Positions 23,629 to 36,787 are shown, counted from the stretch's first letter. The stretch is 64,000 nt of DNA from Desarmillaria ectypa (GCA_030407005.1 JAUDYN010000010.1:682001-746000); one strand, 5' to 3'. Notes: generated by a model from the sequence alone, not told the origin. Made by a program: numbers and translations.

Positions 23629-26600
23629 GATTATGGGCCCCAGCCCTAACTAATCTACAGAAGACTTACCATAATTAATTATCTCACTGAACTACAATCC
23701 ACCCCCATATATCATGTCCGATACTGCACCCTCATCATTATTCTGCATTGAGCTACTCCAGGAGCACAACTAGGTTCTGTGGAAGTGTTGCATCACTGTG
23801 ATCCTGTGAGAACAAGCCCTGTTGAAGTATGCCAATGGAACACTAAATAAACTAGTTCTGACAGACCTAAATTTGCCAACTAAGGAAGAAATGGATAAAA
23901 TCACAAAGTGGGAAGAGGGAGATGGATGAGTGCAGACCCAAATCAAGCTCACATTGAGTGACTCACAGATAATACACATCGTGGGGGCAAAAACATTGGC
24001 TGAAATGTAGATGCAGCTTAAATTAGTAAAAGAAGCTAGAGGAAATTTGAGAATACTCGCACACTGATGCTGTCTTTACCACACTGTGGCTGATGAGTCC
24101 ACAGACATTGTTGAGCATACCACAGAAATACACTGAATCCAGAAAGAGTTTGGCATGCTGGGGAGTATCATCACTAATAAAGACTTCTTGATGCTGTTTG
24201 TATCATCACTACCAGAATCCTGAGACCAGTTCACATCAGCATACCTAGGATCCACTAGAAATAACCCAACAGTCATGTTGCATGAGTTCATTGCCATCAT
24301 TCTGGAAAAGAACTGTCAATGGATCGAAAAATCTGATGAAAGCGAAGCCACCATATATGGGTGCAATAACAGAAAGACAGGCAGTGGAAGTAGCCAAGGG
24401 AACTCCACATTGGGGAAGGTCTCCGATGATGTCAAGTGTTGGAACTGCCACAAACAAGGCCACACATCAGCACAGTGTCGGTCCAAGAGTGGTGGCCAAG
24501 AAGGAAAAGGCTCAGGCAGAAAGCAGGGAAAGAAGAAGAAGGAAAGGTCTAATTAGGCAAAAGATTCAGAAAGCATGAAGGATGATGTTGTCGAAGCTGC
24601 TTACAATGTAGAGTCTAAGCCCCAGTTTGACTCACATTTCTCCACTTACAGCTGGCTATCTGACTCTGGAACAACCTCACATATCTCCAATCACTGAGAA
24701 ACCTTCATAGACTTCAAGCCGCTCAAGGCTATGACCATCACAGGCATTGGAAATACATCCATTCAGGCACTAGGCCAAGGAACAGTCCTGTTAGACTGCA
24801 AAGTCAATGGGAAAACTATCATTCACAAACTAAAAGATACACTCTATGCACCAAATGCTGTAAACAACTTAATCTTCATCAGCAGGCTTGACAATGCTGG
24901 TATGAAAGCTTCATTCAAGAATAGCATAGTCCAGTTTCTCCAAAAGAATGGGAAAATCTTGGTGGAAGGAAAGAAGACATGCCATTTGTATTTGATGAAT
25001 GCTTAAGCATGTGACACTATACGAGAACAGTCAAACATTGCTGACACTAAAAATACAAACACATGGGACATCTAGAGAAGTCAGGGTTAGAGCAATTGAA
25101 GAGGGAAGGATTGGTGGAAGGATTCATAGTTGATGACAACTCATCTCCACTCAGTCAATGCAAAGCTTGCATCCAAGCCAAGATGACTCTTCACCCATTC
25201 CCACAAGAAGCAAAACATCAAAGTGAGAAACCAGGAGAAACCATGCATGGTGACATCTGGGGACCAGCCTGAGTTGAGTCCCTGCAGAAGTCAAAATACA
25301 ACATCACATTCACAGATGATGCAATCTGGCGATGTACACCTGAATTCATGAAATCAAAGTCAGAAGCATTCCAGAAAATTAAAGAATATGTTACCTTCAT
25401 TAAAACACAGCATGGATTCACACCAAAGACACTACATGTCGACAATGCAAAGGAACTCACTAGTGGAGAGGTCAAACAATGGTTGAAGAAGAAAGGGATA
25501 TGACTACTCACACTAGCACCATATGCACACTCATCTAATGGTGTAGCTGAATGCTTTAATTGCACACTAGTGGAGCTAGCACAAGCCATGATGATAGCCA
25601 ACAACATACCATCATTCCTGTGGGAGACAGCAATAGAATACATGGCATACATCAGAAACTGTGCACCAACACGAGCTCTTGATGGGAAAACACCTGAAGA
25701 AGCATGGACAGGAAGAAAACCCAATGTCTCACATCTACAAGAGTTCAGTTGTGCAGTCTGGATCAAATGGGAAGGAATCAGTCTTTTAAAGCTGGGCAGA
25801 AACTCAGGAAAAGCAAAGAAACATATCTTTGTGGGATTCACAGAGGATGCAACAGTTATCAGATACTATGATGCAGAACTTTGCACAATCCAAGAATCCC
25901 AGAACTACAAGTTTATTGAGCCTATGGCTATAGAACAAAGCACAGACAATGTGTGGCTTGAGGGAGAGGCAGCAGAGATGAACAATCTGCTATTGCTAAA
26001 GGGAGCTGAAGAAAGAAGTCAGCAAACCACATCACTACAGCCTGAAACCAAAGAAACCCCTGAGCCAACACCAGAAGCAATATAATGCACCTCATGTATC
26101 ATTAGCAATCATGACTACCACAAGCTCAACAACCCCAATGCATGGAAAGCAGCACCATCACAAACTCCATTGGCCCTATCTGAACAGCCCCTAGAATCAA
26201 CAAATGTTGCAATGACTCAAAGCTATATTGCCAATAACAGTGAGCACATTAATCATGACAACTTCCCACAAAGCCTTGCAGAGGCACAAGAATTAGCAGA
26301 ATAGCCTGAATGGAAGAAGGCTATGGATGAGAAAATGTCAATGATTAGAGAAATGGGGACTTATAAGCTTGAGGATCTACCAGAGGGACATGAAACCATA
26401 GGCTGCAGATGGATCTACATGAAGAAATATGATGAGCACAGAAAAGTTCTATGCTACAAAGCCCACCTCGTAGCACAAGGCTACTCACAGATTCCAGGAG
26501 TTGATTTTACAGAAACATTCACATCAGTCATCCATCTCGAATCTGTTCAGGCTGCACTAGGTATAGCTGCCATTAAAAACCTTGAAATCAGTCAAATGGA

Positions 26601-27823
26601 CATTAGAGGAGCTTATCTCAATGGAGAACTTGAGGAAGAAATATACATGTGCCAGCCTCTAGGCTATGACAATGAATCAGGATGCATCTGCAAATTATAC
26701 AAGACCCTCTATAGGTTAAAACAGTCAGGATGCAAGTGGAACCATGAATTCAATAGGAAACTCATCTCCATTGGATTCTCAAAGCTCAAAGTTGACCATT
26801 GCATCTATAAATATGTCCAAAATAGCAGGACAGTATTCCTAACTGTATGGGTCAATGACCTGCTGATCTTCACAGAAATACCTGAGGATCTAGACAGAGT
26901 AAAAAAGGAGTTAGCAGGACTATTCAACATCAAAGATATGGGAGAGTCAAAAAAAATCATTGGGATTGAAATAGAGAGGAACTGTGATCACAACACCATC
27001 TCATTATCCCAGCAACAATACATCAAGGGAATACTCACTCATTTCAGCCTCCACAATGCATCACCCATTACCACTCCACTTGATCCTAATGTCACCCTGT
27101 GGAAGCAACTAGCTGATGAACATGTTGAGCCTACCATCCAAGGCAGATATCAGTCTGCTATCAGCTCATTGATGTACACTGCGATTTGCACACAGCCTGA
27201 TATTGCATATGCTGTACAGTTGTTAAGCCAGTTCTCAAATAACCCAGATCCCAAACACTGGTCAGCTGTAAAGTGAGTGTTTAGGTATTTATCTGGAACT
27301 AAGGACTTAAAGCTCACCTTCTGAGCCAATAAAGAACACAAGGTTCTCAGTGCCAGATACACAGATGCAGATTATGCATCCAACCCAGATGACCAAAAGT
27401 CAGTCTCAGGCTACACCTACCTGTTGGGAGGTGAAGCATTCACATGGTCATCCAAGAAACAGTTGACCATTGCCTTGTTGTCTATAGAAGCAGAATACAT
27501 GGCTCTAGCACATGCAATATATCAAGCAATCTGGAATCGCAATTTCTTAGCCAAATTGGGTTACATTCAAGAAGAACCTATTCTGATATTTGAAGACAAC
27601 CAATCCACAATCGCCATTGCCAGAGATCCACAATATTATATGTGGTCGAAGCATTTTGACATGCAGAATCATTTTGTCCATGAAAAAGTAGAATCCAGGG
27701 TTATTGAACTATTGTATTGCCCCACCAATGAAATGGTTGCTGACATTTTTATGAAAGTATTGCCAAGACCCAAGCATGAGAAGTTTATTCATGAATTAGG
27801 CCTATTGCCATCTTGAGGGAGAG

Positions 27824-28129
27824 TATTGAAAACGCACCCAGCTGCATATGGCAATCCAGCAATTAGAGCAATGTTGAAGCACTGTGAACCTTCATGCACC
27901 TTCTCCTTGACTCAATCGCCTGTCTACTCACTCAGCAATGAGTCAGACATGGACACTAGTAGATGATAGTATATTCTAAAAGTACCCACCTTGTAGTATA
28001 TATACCAGGCAGACCAGCCTACTAATAACAATAGATTCATACTCTCACTCTCACCCACATCTCTCACATGGTCAAGTCTTGTAGTTTACCACTGCAATCA
28101 TAACCTCCATTGCACACTCTATTACAACA
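27824..28129 (+). repeat. 3' LTR of copia copy 1
   Basis: Follows the purine-rich tract GAGGGAGAG. The first bases are TATTGAAAAC, so the TG end has become TA. It differs at about 3 positions from the 3' LTR of copy 2. Directly followed by ACAGA (28130-28134), the target duplicate that matches the 5' flank of copy 2. Confidence 0.9.
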
Positions 28130-29130
28130 ACAGACTATTCAAAGATTGCTTAGCATTATCACAAATCTTGATGACTGAAGTGACACAGCTTTGGACAACA
28201 GTTAGGGTTATGTTTGAGGCAAGTCATTTCAAGTGATGTTGTTGCATCTGCCTAACTTGGAAAATGTAATATATTCTTAGAGTTTTAAAAGTAATGGTGG
28301 GCTGCTTGACAGGGTAACCAGCTATTTTGGCCAGATTGGGACATATGCCTTGACCTTTGGTGGGGCAAGACTCGTTCTATCAAAGGCATACCTCTCTACC
28401 CAGTTTGGAAGCTTCATACTGGCCTCAGCAATTTGGCTGATTTTAACGATCCCATTTGCTTGTCAGTATCAGTCTGCTTCATTTCAAGAAACCTTCATTC
28501 ATCTATGCTACAGCATATGGGTTATTGAGATTTCTTATTCATCTTGAAATAGCTGCCACTGCAGTTTGCCAGGAGGTGTATATGTATGCCGCTGCCAGGA
28601 TAGAGGTCACTGGCTAGTTGAAGTCATTGTTTAAATTGTGTGATAATATGGTGTTACTGCCAGACTCAATGTCAAGAATTCTGCTTGCTACAAGTAATCT
28701 CAACAAATTCCTTATGATTGTATGTTACATCTATCTGATCTTATATGGCTATGACTTGCCTCAAATTTACACCTTCAGTTCAGTTCCGGACTGGAAGACC
28801 TATGCAGCATTCAAGATGTTTTTAGTAACAATATCAGAATATGGTTGCCTTTACTGTCATACCCTCTTCTTCAAGCTCCCACTGTCTCAGAGTCACTACA
28901 GCATAGTCATACAGCTTCTCCAATAGGTCATCTTCCTTCTGTGGCATCTCGGCCAGACAGTGTCAAGCCCACCAATAACCAAACCATGATAGCTGGGCCT
29001 AGTAGCAGTGCAACTGGGGTTACTTTACTCACCAAAGAAAACTGGCTATCATGTGAGTCTGAATCTGAATCTGAATCTGAGTACATTTCAATTCATTTTC
29101 CTGCTGAATAATGCTCTTACATTGAAATAG
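28130..29130 (+). pseudogene. 3' part of cassette membrane gene X' (broken copy of X)
   Basis: Homologous to 20528-21580 (minus) exon by exon: the conserved GCAAGTCATTT donor, the third exon, an intron beginning GTATGTTACAT, and the Ser/Glu-rich tail ending in TTGAAATAG at 29130. It carries stops (for example after VTG) and many C-to-T and G-to-A changes. The 5' part of the same gene lies 7.7 kb away on the other strand (36793-37335). Confidence 0.75.
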
Positions 29131-30844
29131 TCATGAGGAGACCTCACTACTCCTTGGGTGAGCCCTTCAGCAACTGGACCCAACTCGCTCTCAGGCTTTT
29201 CCTTGATAACCATAGTCACTATTTGAGAACTAACTCCTGTTGCATCATAACGCTCAAGTCAGTAATTGCTTGTATTTCGCAATTAACTGAATCTTTTAGT
29301 ATACCTTCACTTCTGATGTTCAACTCAGAGAGACTTGAGTACTAAATTCTTTGCACATTATATTCTCTCTCTCATGACATGACTGTTCTAATGCCACCAT
29401 ACATACCAGTCCCACACAAACTCATTGGGATCCCATGGCCCCACATACCAGTGATGTGCTTGATAACAGTGAGTGATAAAAGAATTAGGGAATGGCAATG
29501 AACACCAATCACACTAAACCTCTTACTACTCTACACTTAATCACCAATATTGAATTCGGGTGGTTTCAAGTATGATGGAAGCACTCTGCAGACTTCAATA
29601 ATCAAGTACAATTGTCTTAAAGACATTTTATTCATTACTAGTGAGTTTATACAAAGTACTACTCATACTAGTGGGGTGGGTAAGACACAATTGGATAAGA
29701 GTGACTTGGTTTGAGCTACTGCGCTCATTCTGACTGAAACTGCTTCAGACTGGTGGTGCTCTTGGCCCTATACTGCTTCCTACAAGTGATAAACACTTGA
29801 CCAGTCGCACTCTTGGCCTAAGAATAAACTATAACTCTGAGAACTTTGCTTGAACTAACTTTAAAACACTCCGGACCTTTGCAGGATACAACAGTGACTC
29901 TAATGGACTTCAATTCAATGCAATTCTATTGGTGACTTAGCAACTATTAATCACTTCATTGAGGTTAAGCACAAAAGCCTTTAATTGGGGACACCAGTTA
30001 CTATCAGTGAGGGCTCAACTGCAGGAATGGCTTGCCTGGTTTGCATGAGCGCCCATCCCACTACTTATATACTACTGAGGCAGAACTATAAATATCATCT
30101 GGGTATAGGGTATATTGGTAAGGATTTCTTGGCTAGTCATAAATAATGGTGAATAATCACATAATAGTCGGTCTAGTCTGTTTTCTTTTTAAATATTTGG
30201 TCTAGAGACTCCACAGTTGGTCTTTCTGTGCCCTTGGCACAACTATATGCTTTAGTAACACGGTTATATGAGTATCTGGATATTGGTACCTGTAACAGCT
30301 ATCCGATCATGATCGAGGGTGCAGTCCGGCTCCACTAGCATCAATCATAAGAGATCTATATCAAAATAGTCGGATCTGGGCTCAAGGTTAATCCATTCCT
30401 AATTTATTTCTAAGTCCTGTTTCAAGATTGCCATGTGACTAGTTATCCTGACTTAGGCATTTATGCCCAGTCTGAGCTGCTAGTGACAGAACTTGACAAG
30501 ATCTGTGTACTCTGCTCCTGGTTTTTGTGTGCTAGTAGCATCCTTCGTTTGCTAGTGGCTGTATTTCACTTAGTCCTGCTAGCATTCGAGTTATTAGTCT
30601 GGCCAGCTGGTAAATTTAACCCACTAATGGTGTTGCATCTAAGTCCTGGCTCTACCAGTTGCTTACTACTTTTAACTATCAGCTTGAAGTCTCAGCTATA
30701 GTCCTCTATGTATCACTAGTATAGGATAGATGTGCAATAGTATTGTTACAAAATTGCAAAATCTAGGTGTGAATGCATAGACAGCATATCACTGGTGTTC
30801 AATGGAAAGTTCCTGAGAAGTGTCATACAAACACTGGCCAGAGC
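29131..30844. other. Spacer DNA without a recognised gene
   Basis: AT-rich, CpG-poor sequence between the ends of the two broken cassette genes. It corresponds in position to 19070-20527 of the first cassette unit. I see no intact gene. Confidence 0.4.
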
Positions 30845-31666
30845 TCCCAACCCAATTATCCCACTTTAATGTGTAATCTAAAGTCTGGGTGAACAACTTC
30901 TCATTCTGTATAATACACTCGCCACTCAGGACCCCGAAATCATATCTGAATCCTGCTCATCATCTCTCCTAAGTGATTGCAGCAAGCCAAAATTTCATGT
31001 GCATTGTTCCAGAGCATCAATAGATGCCAAGGAATACCTTCCATGATGATGAGATGGTAGGAGAATAACATGCAATACTTCCTGGTGAGGTGAAGTAGTA
31101 TCTATAACCTGCAGGAGCTTCTCACTGTCCCACAAAAGATCCTCAAAATGGGATTCAATGATTTCACATGCTCTCAGATAGTCCACCTGAGTGGCATGTA
31201 TGTGATGCTCAGTATTTGTGATATCACCACATGAACACTCTGAGTGCAAGATATGCAATCCTTCCCAGAGAAACAGATACACTTCCTTCCACATGGCAGA
31301 GATGGCCCCATAGAATTCTACAGTGATATCTTAGATAGGGGTGAGAATGTTGGAGATAGCCAAGCATCGAAATGCAGCTGCGAGGGACATTTGCATGATC
31401 AGGCAGATGAGGTTGGAGTGAAACAAATTCATGTCATTGAGAAGGGTATTCAATGCATCAGCTAACACTGTTATCTTATTCTGGTCCTATATCACCATGG
31501 CTTCATAAATATGATAAAGCTGTGAAAGGATACCCCAGAGGCATACTTTATTATATCCCAAAAGTCATCACTCTGAATACTCTAATATGCCATCGCATCA
31601 GTGAATAATATGCATTTCAATAACTTAACATACTTTAAACCAAGGATCAAGTTCAGATGCAGACAT
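30845..31666 (-). pseudogene. Helical cassette gene, copy C (decayed)
   Basis: Begins at 31666 with ATGTCTGCATCTGAACTTG, matching the start of the intact copy at 40058, and keeps both small introns and the third exon. In-frame stops include a TAA where the intact copy has ATCCGAG and a TGA where it has ATACGAT (CGA to TGA), plus frame changes. The longest remaining frame (30995-31294) keeps EVYLFLWEGLHILHSE and FEDLLWDSEKLL. The change pattern, nearly all C-to-T or G-to-A at former CpG sites, matches the copia copies next to it. Confidence 0.75.
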
Positions 31667-31977
31667 GGTTGCTTTGACAGAGAAAGCTACTCTTTTTCTG
31701 AGATGCATGTCTAACATTGGTCTCATGCTGTCTCATGGGAAATTCTGAGAGTGTATAGTAGAGTGTAAAGCTGAAAAAAAACTGAAGCACCAGAAGATAA
31801 TAAAACATGACTGCAGTCAGTTACTTTAGCATTAATCCAGAACCTGCATTGACAAAAATAGTATTGAAAGATAATATGAGCTTTGTACCCAACCTCTTGG
31901 ATTCAGTGGCTTGGTTTTAAGCTCTGATATAACGGATAAGAGTGCCGGCAAGATGAAGACCACCTCTGAAAAGCAAG
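31667..31977. other. Upstream region of helical copy C
   Basis: Bases 31667-31800 resemble the upstream blocks of copies A and B. Bases 31966-31977, read on the minus strand, end in a good acceptor (CTTTTCAG) that could pair with the GTAAGT donor at 23304 if the inversion is undone. Confidence 0.4.
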
Positions 31978-31982
31978 GATAA
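31978..31982 (-). repeat. Target-site duplication TTATC at the 3' end of copia copy 2
   Basis: Read on the minus strand, TTATC follows the last base of the 3' LTR of copy 2. It equals the 5' flank of copy 1, not that of copy 2 (ACAGA). Confidence 0.75.
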
Positions 31983-32287
31983 TATTGTAAAAGAGTGTGC
32001 AATGGAGGTTATGATTGCAGTGGTAAACTACAAGACTTGACCATGTGAGAGATGTGGGTGAGAGTGAGAGTATGAATCTATTGTTATTAGTAGGCTGGTC
32101 TGCCTGGTATATATACTACAAGGTGGGTACTTTTAGAATATACTATCATCTACTAGTGTCCATGTCTGACTCATTGCTGAGTGAGTAGACAGGCGATTGA
32201 GTCAAGGAGAAGGTGCATGAAGGTTCACGTGCTTCAACATTGCTCTAATTGCTGGATTGCCATATGCAGCTGGGTGCGTTTTCAATA
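31983..32287 (-). repeat. 3' LTR of copia copy 2
   Basis: 305 bp, ending TTTACAATA in the minus reading (CA end changed to TA). It shares the TATTGAAAAC start and all other 3'-specific bases with the 3' LTR of copy 1. Confidence 0.88.
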
Positions 32288-35200
32288 CTCTCCCTCAAGA
32301 TGGCAATAGGCCTAATTCATGAATAAACTTCTCATGCTTGGGTCTTGGCAATACTTTCATAAAAATGTCAGCAACCATTTCATTGGTGGGGCAATACAAT
32401 AGTTCAATAACCCTGGATTCTACTTTTTCATGGACAAAATGATTCTGCATGTCAAAATGCTTCGACCACATATAATATTGTGGATCTCTGGCAATGGCGA
32501 TTGTGGATTGGTTGTCTTCAAATATCAGAATAGGTTCTTCTTGAATGTAACCCAATTTGGCTAAGAAATTGCGATTCCAGATTGCTTGATATATTGCATG
32601 TGCTAGAGCCATGTATTCTGCTTCTATAGACAACAAGGCAATGGTCAACTGTTTCTTGGATGACCATGTGAATGCTTCACCTCCCAACAGGTAGGTGTAG
32701 CCTGAGACTGACTTTTGGTCATCTGGGTTGGATGCATAATCTGCATCTGTGTATCTGGCACTGAGAACCTTGTGTTCTTTATTGGCTCAGAAGGTGAGCT
32801 TTAAGTCCTTAGTTCCAGATAAATACCTAAACACTCACTTTACAGCTGACCAGTGTTTGGGATCTGGGTTATTTGAGAACTGGCTTAACAACTGTACAGC
32901 ATATGCAATATCAGGCTGTGTGCAAATCGCAGTGTACATCAATGAGCTGATAGCAGACTGATATCTGCCTTGGATGGTAGGCTCAACATGTTCATCAGCT
33001 AGTTGCTTCCACAGGGTGACATTAGGATCAAGTGGAGTGGTAATGGGTGATGCATTGTGGAGGCTGAAATGAGTGAGTATTCCCTTGATGTATTGTTGCT
33101 GGGATAATGAGATGGTGTTGTGATCACAGTTCCTCTCTATTTCAATCCCAATGATTTTTTTTGACTCTCCCATATCTTTGATGTTGAATAGTCCTGCTAA
33201 CTCCTTTTTTACTCTGTCTAGATCCTCAGGTATTTCTGTGAAGATCAGCAGGTCATTGACCCATACAGTTAGGAATACTGTCCTGCTATTTTGGACATAT
33301 TTATAGATGCAATGGTCAACTTTGAGCTTTGAGAATCCAATGGAGATGAGTTTCCTATTGAATTCATGGTTCCACTTGCATCCTGACTGTTTTAACCTAT
33401 AGAGGGTCTTGTATAATTTGCAGATGCATCCTGATTCATTGTCATAGCCTAGAGGCTGGCACATGTATATTTCTTCCTCAAGTTCTCCATTGAGATAAGC
33501 TCCTCTAATGTCCATTTGACTGATTTCAAGGTTTTTAATGGCAGCTATACCTAGTGCAGCCTGAACAGATTCGAGATGGATGACTGATGTGAATGTTTCT
33601 GTAAAATCAACTCCTGGAATCTGTGAGTAGCCTTGTGCTACGAGGTGGGCTTTGTAGCATAGAACTTTTCTGTGCTCATCATATTTCTTCATGTAGATCC
33701 ATCTGCAGCCTATGGTTTCATGTCCCTCTGGTAGATCCTCAAGCTTATAAGTCCCCATTTCTCTAATCATTGACATTTTCTCATCCATAGCCTTCTTCCA
33801 TTCAGGCTATTCTGCTAATTCTTGTGCCTCTGCAAGGCTTTGTGGGAAGTTGTCATGATTAATGTGCTCACTGTTATTGGCAATATAGCTTTGAGTCATT
33901 GCAACATTTGTTGATTCTAGGGGCTGTTCAGATAGGGCCAATGGAGTTTGTGATGGTGCTGCTTTCCATGCATTGGGGTTGTTGAGCTTGTGGTAGTCAT
34001 GATTGCTAATGATACATGAGGTGCATTATATTGCTTCTGGTGTTGGCTCAGGGGTTTCTTTGGTTTCAGGCTGTAGTGATGTGGTTTGCTGACTTCTTTC
34101 TTCAGCTCCCTTTAGCAATAGCAGATTGTTCATCTCTGCTGCCTCTCCCTCAAGCCACACATTGTCTGTGCTTTGTTCTATAGCCATAGGCTCAATAAAC
34201 TTGTAGTTCTGGGATTCTTGGATTGTGCAAAGTTCTGCATCATAGTATCTGATAACTGTTGCATCCTCTGTGAATCCCACAAAGATATGTTTCTTTGCTT
34301 TTCCTGAGTTTCTGCCCAGCTTTAAAAGACTGATTCCTTCCCATTTGATCCAGACTGCACAACTGAACTCTTGTAGATGTGAGACATTGGGTTTTCTTCC
34401 TGTCCATGCTTCTTCAGGTGTTTTCCCATCAAGAGCTCGTGTTGGTGCACAGTTTCTGATGTATGCCATGTATTCTATTGCTGTCTCCCACAGGAATGAT
34501 GGTATGTTGTTGGCTATCATCATGGCTTGTGCTAGCTCCACTAGTGTGCAATTAAAGCATTCAGCTACACCATTAGATGAGTGTGCATATGGTGCTAGTG
34601 TGAGTAGTCATATCCCTTTCTTCTTCAACCATTGTTTGACCTCTCCACTAGTGAGTTCCTTTGCATTGTCGACATGTAGTGTCTTTGGTGTGAATCCATG
34701 CTGTGTTTTAATGAAGGTAACATATTCTTTAATTTTCTGGAATGCTTCTGACTTTGATTTCATGAATTCAGGTGTACATCGCCAGATTGCATCATCTGTG
34801 AATGTGATGTTGTATTTTGACTTCTGCAGGGACTCAACTCAGGCTGGTCCCCAGATGTCACCATGCATGGTTTCTCCTGGTTTCTCACTTTGATGTTTTG
34901 CTTCTTGTGGGAATGGGTGAAGAGTCATCTTGGCTTGGATGCAAGCTTTGCATTGACTGAGTGGAGATGAGTTGTCATCAACTATGAATCCTTCCACCAA
35001 TCCTTCCCTCTTCAATTGCTCTAACCCTGACTTCTCTAGATGTCCCATGTGTTTGTATTTTTAGTGTCAGCAATGTTTGACTGTTCTCGTATAGTGTCAC
35101 ATGCTTAAGCATTCATCAAATACAAATGGCATGTCTTCTTTCCTTCCACCAAGATTTTCCCATTCTTTTGGAGAAACTGGACTATGCTATTCTTGAATGA

Positions 35201-36482
35201 AGCTTTCATACCAGCATTGTCAAGCCTGCTGATGAAGATTAAGTTGTTTACAGCATTTGGTGCATAGAGTGTATCTTTTAGTTTGTGAATGATAGTTTTC
35301 CCATTGACTTTGCAGTCTAACAGGACTGTTCCTTGGCCTAGTGCCTGAATGGATGTATTTCCAATGCCTGTGATGGTCATAGCCTTGAGCGGCTTGAAGT
35401 CTATGAAGGTTTCTCAGTGATTGGAGATATGTGAGGTTGTTCCAGAGTCAGATAGCCAGCTGTAAGTGGAGAAATGTGAGTCAAACTGGGGCTTAGACTC
35501 TACATTGTAAGCAGCTTCGACAACATCATCCTTCATGCTTTCTGAATCTTTTGCCTAATTAGACCTTTCCTTCTTCTTCTTTCCCTGCTTTCTGCCTGAG
35601 CCTTTTCCTTCTTGGCCACCACTCTTGGACCGACACTGTGCTGATGTGTGGCCTTGTTTGTGGCAGTTCCAACACTTGACATCATCGGAGACCTTCCCCA
35701 ATGTGGAGTTCCCTTGGCTACTTCCACTGCCTGTCTTTCTGTTATTGCACCCATATATGGTGGCTTCGCTTTCATCAGATTTTTCGATCCATTGACAGTT
35801 CTTTTCCAGAATGATGGCAATGAACTCATGCAACATGACTGTTGGGTTATTTCTAGTGGATCCTAGGTATGCTGATGTGAACTGGTCTCAGGATTCTGGT
35901 AGTGATGATACAAACAGCATCAAGAAGTCTTTATTAGTGATGATACTCCCCAGCATGCCAAACTCTTTCTGGATTCAGTGTATTTCTGTGGTATGCTCAA
36001 CAATGTCTGTGGACTCATCAGCCACAGTGTGGTAAAGACAGCATCAGTGTGCGAGTATTCTCAAATTTCCTCTAGCTTCTTTTACTAATTTAAGCTGCAT
36101 CTACATTTCAGCCAATGTTTTTGCCCCCACGATGTGTATTATCTGTGAGTCACTCAATGTGAGCTTGATTTGGGTCTGCACTCATCCATCTCCCTCTTCC
36201 CACTTTGTGATTTTATCCATTTCTTCCTTAGTTGGCAAATTTAGGTCTGTCAGAACTAGTTTATTTAGTGTTCCATTGGCATACTTCAACAGGGCTTGTT
36301 CTCACAGGATCACAGTGATGCAACACTTCCACAGAACCTAGTTGTGCTCCTGGAGTAGCTCAATGCAGAATAATGATGAGGGTGCAGTATCGGACATGAT
36401 ATATGGGGGTGGATTGTAGTTCAGTGAGATAATTAATTATGGTAAGTCTTCTGTAGATTAGTTAGGGCTGGGGCCCATAATC

Positions 36483-36787
36483 TGTTGTAAAAGAGTGTGA
36501 AATGGAGATTATGAGTGCAGTGGTAAACTATGAGACTTGACCATATGAGAGATGTGAGTGAGAGTGAGAGTATGAATCTATTGTTATTAGTAGGCTGGTC
36601 TGCCTGGTATATATACTACAAGGTGGGTACTTCTAGAATATACTATCATCTACCAGTGTCCATGTCTGACTCATTGCTGAGTGAGCAGACAGGCAATCGA
36701 GTCAAGAAGAAGGTGCACAAAGGTTCGCACACTTCAATGTTGCTCTGATTGCTGGATTGCCATATGTGGCTGAATGCATCTTCAACA
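36483..36787 (-). repeat. 5' LTR of copia copy 2
   Basis: 305 bp; shares the 5'-specific bases with the 5' LTR of copy 1. Flanked on the outside by ACAGA (TCTGT at 36788-36792 on the plus strand). Confidence 0.88.

Larger units (their letters stand above)
23324..28129 (+). mobile_element. Ty1/copia LTR retrotransposon, copy 1 (decayed)
   Basis: 4.8 kb with 305-bp LTRs. Order of domains on the plus strand: degenerate gag from about 23714, a CCHC zinc knuckle (CWNCHKQGHTSAQC, ~24430), aspartic protease with DSGTTSH (~24660), integrase with a GAG-pre-integrase part (~25060), reverse transcriptase (~26290-27270), then RNase H with YTDADYAS, EAEYMA and FEDNQS. The order protease-integrase-RT-RNase H defines the copia class. 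Many in-frame stops are TGA where relatives have Arg (for instance before LLTLAPYAHSSNG and before VFRYLSGT), and the RT site reads WVND instead of YVDD, so it cannot make a working polyprotein. Right after the 5' LTR is a likely initiator-tRNA-Met primer site (TTATGGGCCCCAGCC). Almost identical to copy 2. Confidence 0.92.
28130..31982. other. Inverted 3.85-kb spacer between the two copia copies
   Basis: Its left end carries the 3' part of cassette membrane gene X' (+), its right end the helical gene C (-). The flanking 5-bp repeats show it sits in inverted orientation relative to the state in which the elements inserted: turning it round would give each element matching target duplications and would reunite gene X'. 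Confidence 0.75.
31983..36787 (-). mobile_element. Ty1/copia LTR retrotransposon, copy 2 (decayed, inverted)
   Basis: Same element as copy 1 in the opposite orientation. The internal open segments correspond one to one and translate identically, including all premature stops and the WVND reverse-transcriptase site: the RT block is at 32835-33788, the integrase block at 34026-34541, the zinc knuckle near 35650-35690. LTRs at 36483-36787 (5') and 31983-32287 (3'). It inserted inside the cassette membrane gene X', whose 5' part continues at 36793. Identity of the decay in both copies means decay came first and copying or conversion later. Confidence 0.92.

Noticed and set aside
25218..25841. Open frame of 207 codons on the strand opposite the copia integrase (and its twin at 34270-34893)
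   Set aside because: It lies wholly antisense to the integrase block, and its length follows from the codon use of the sense strand; identical in both copies because the elements are identical.
23324..36787. Copia pair as one inverted duplication of a single insertion
   Set aside because: Two different target duplications (TTATC and ACAGA) show two separate insertion sites; a single insertion copied by DNA duplication would carry the same target at both copies.
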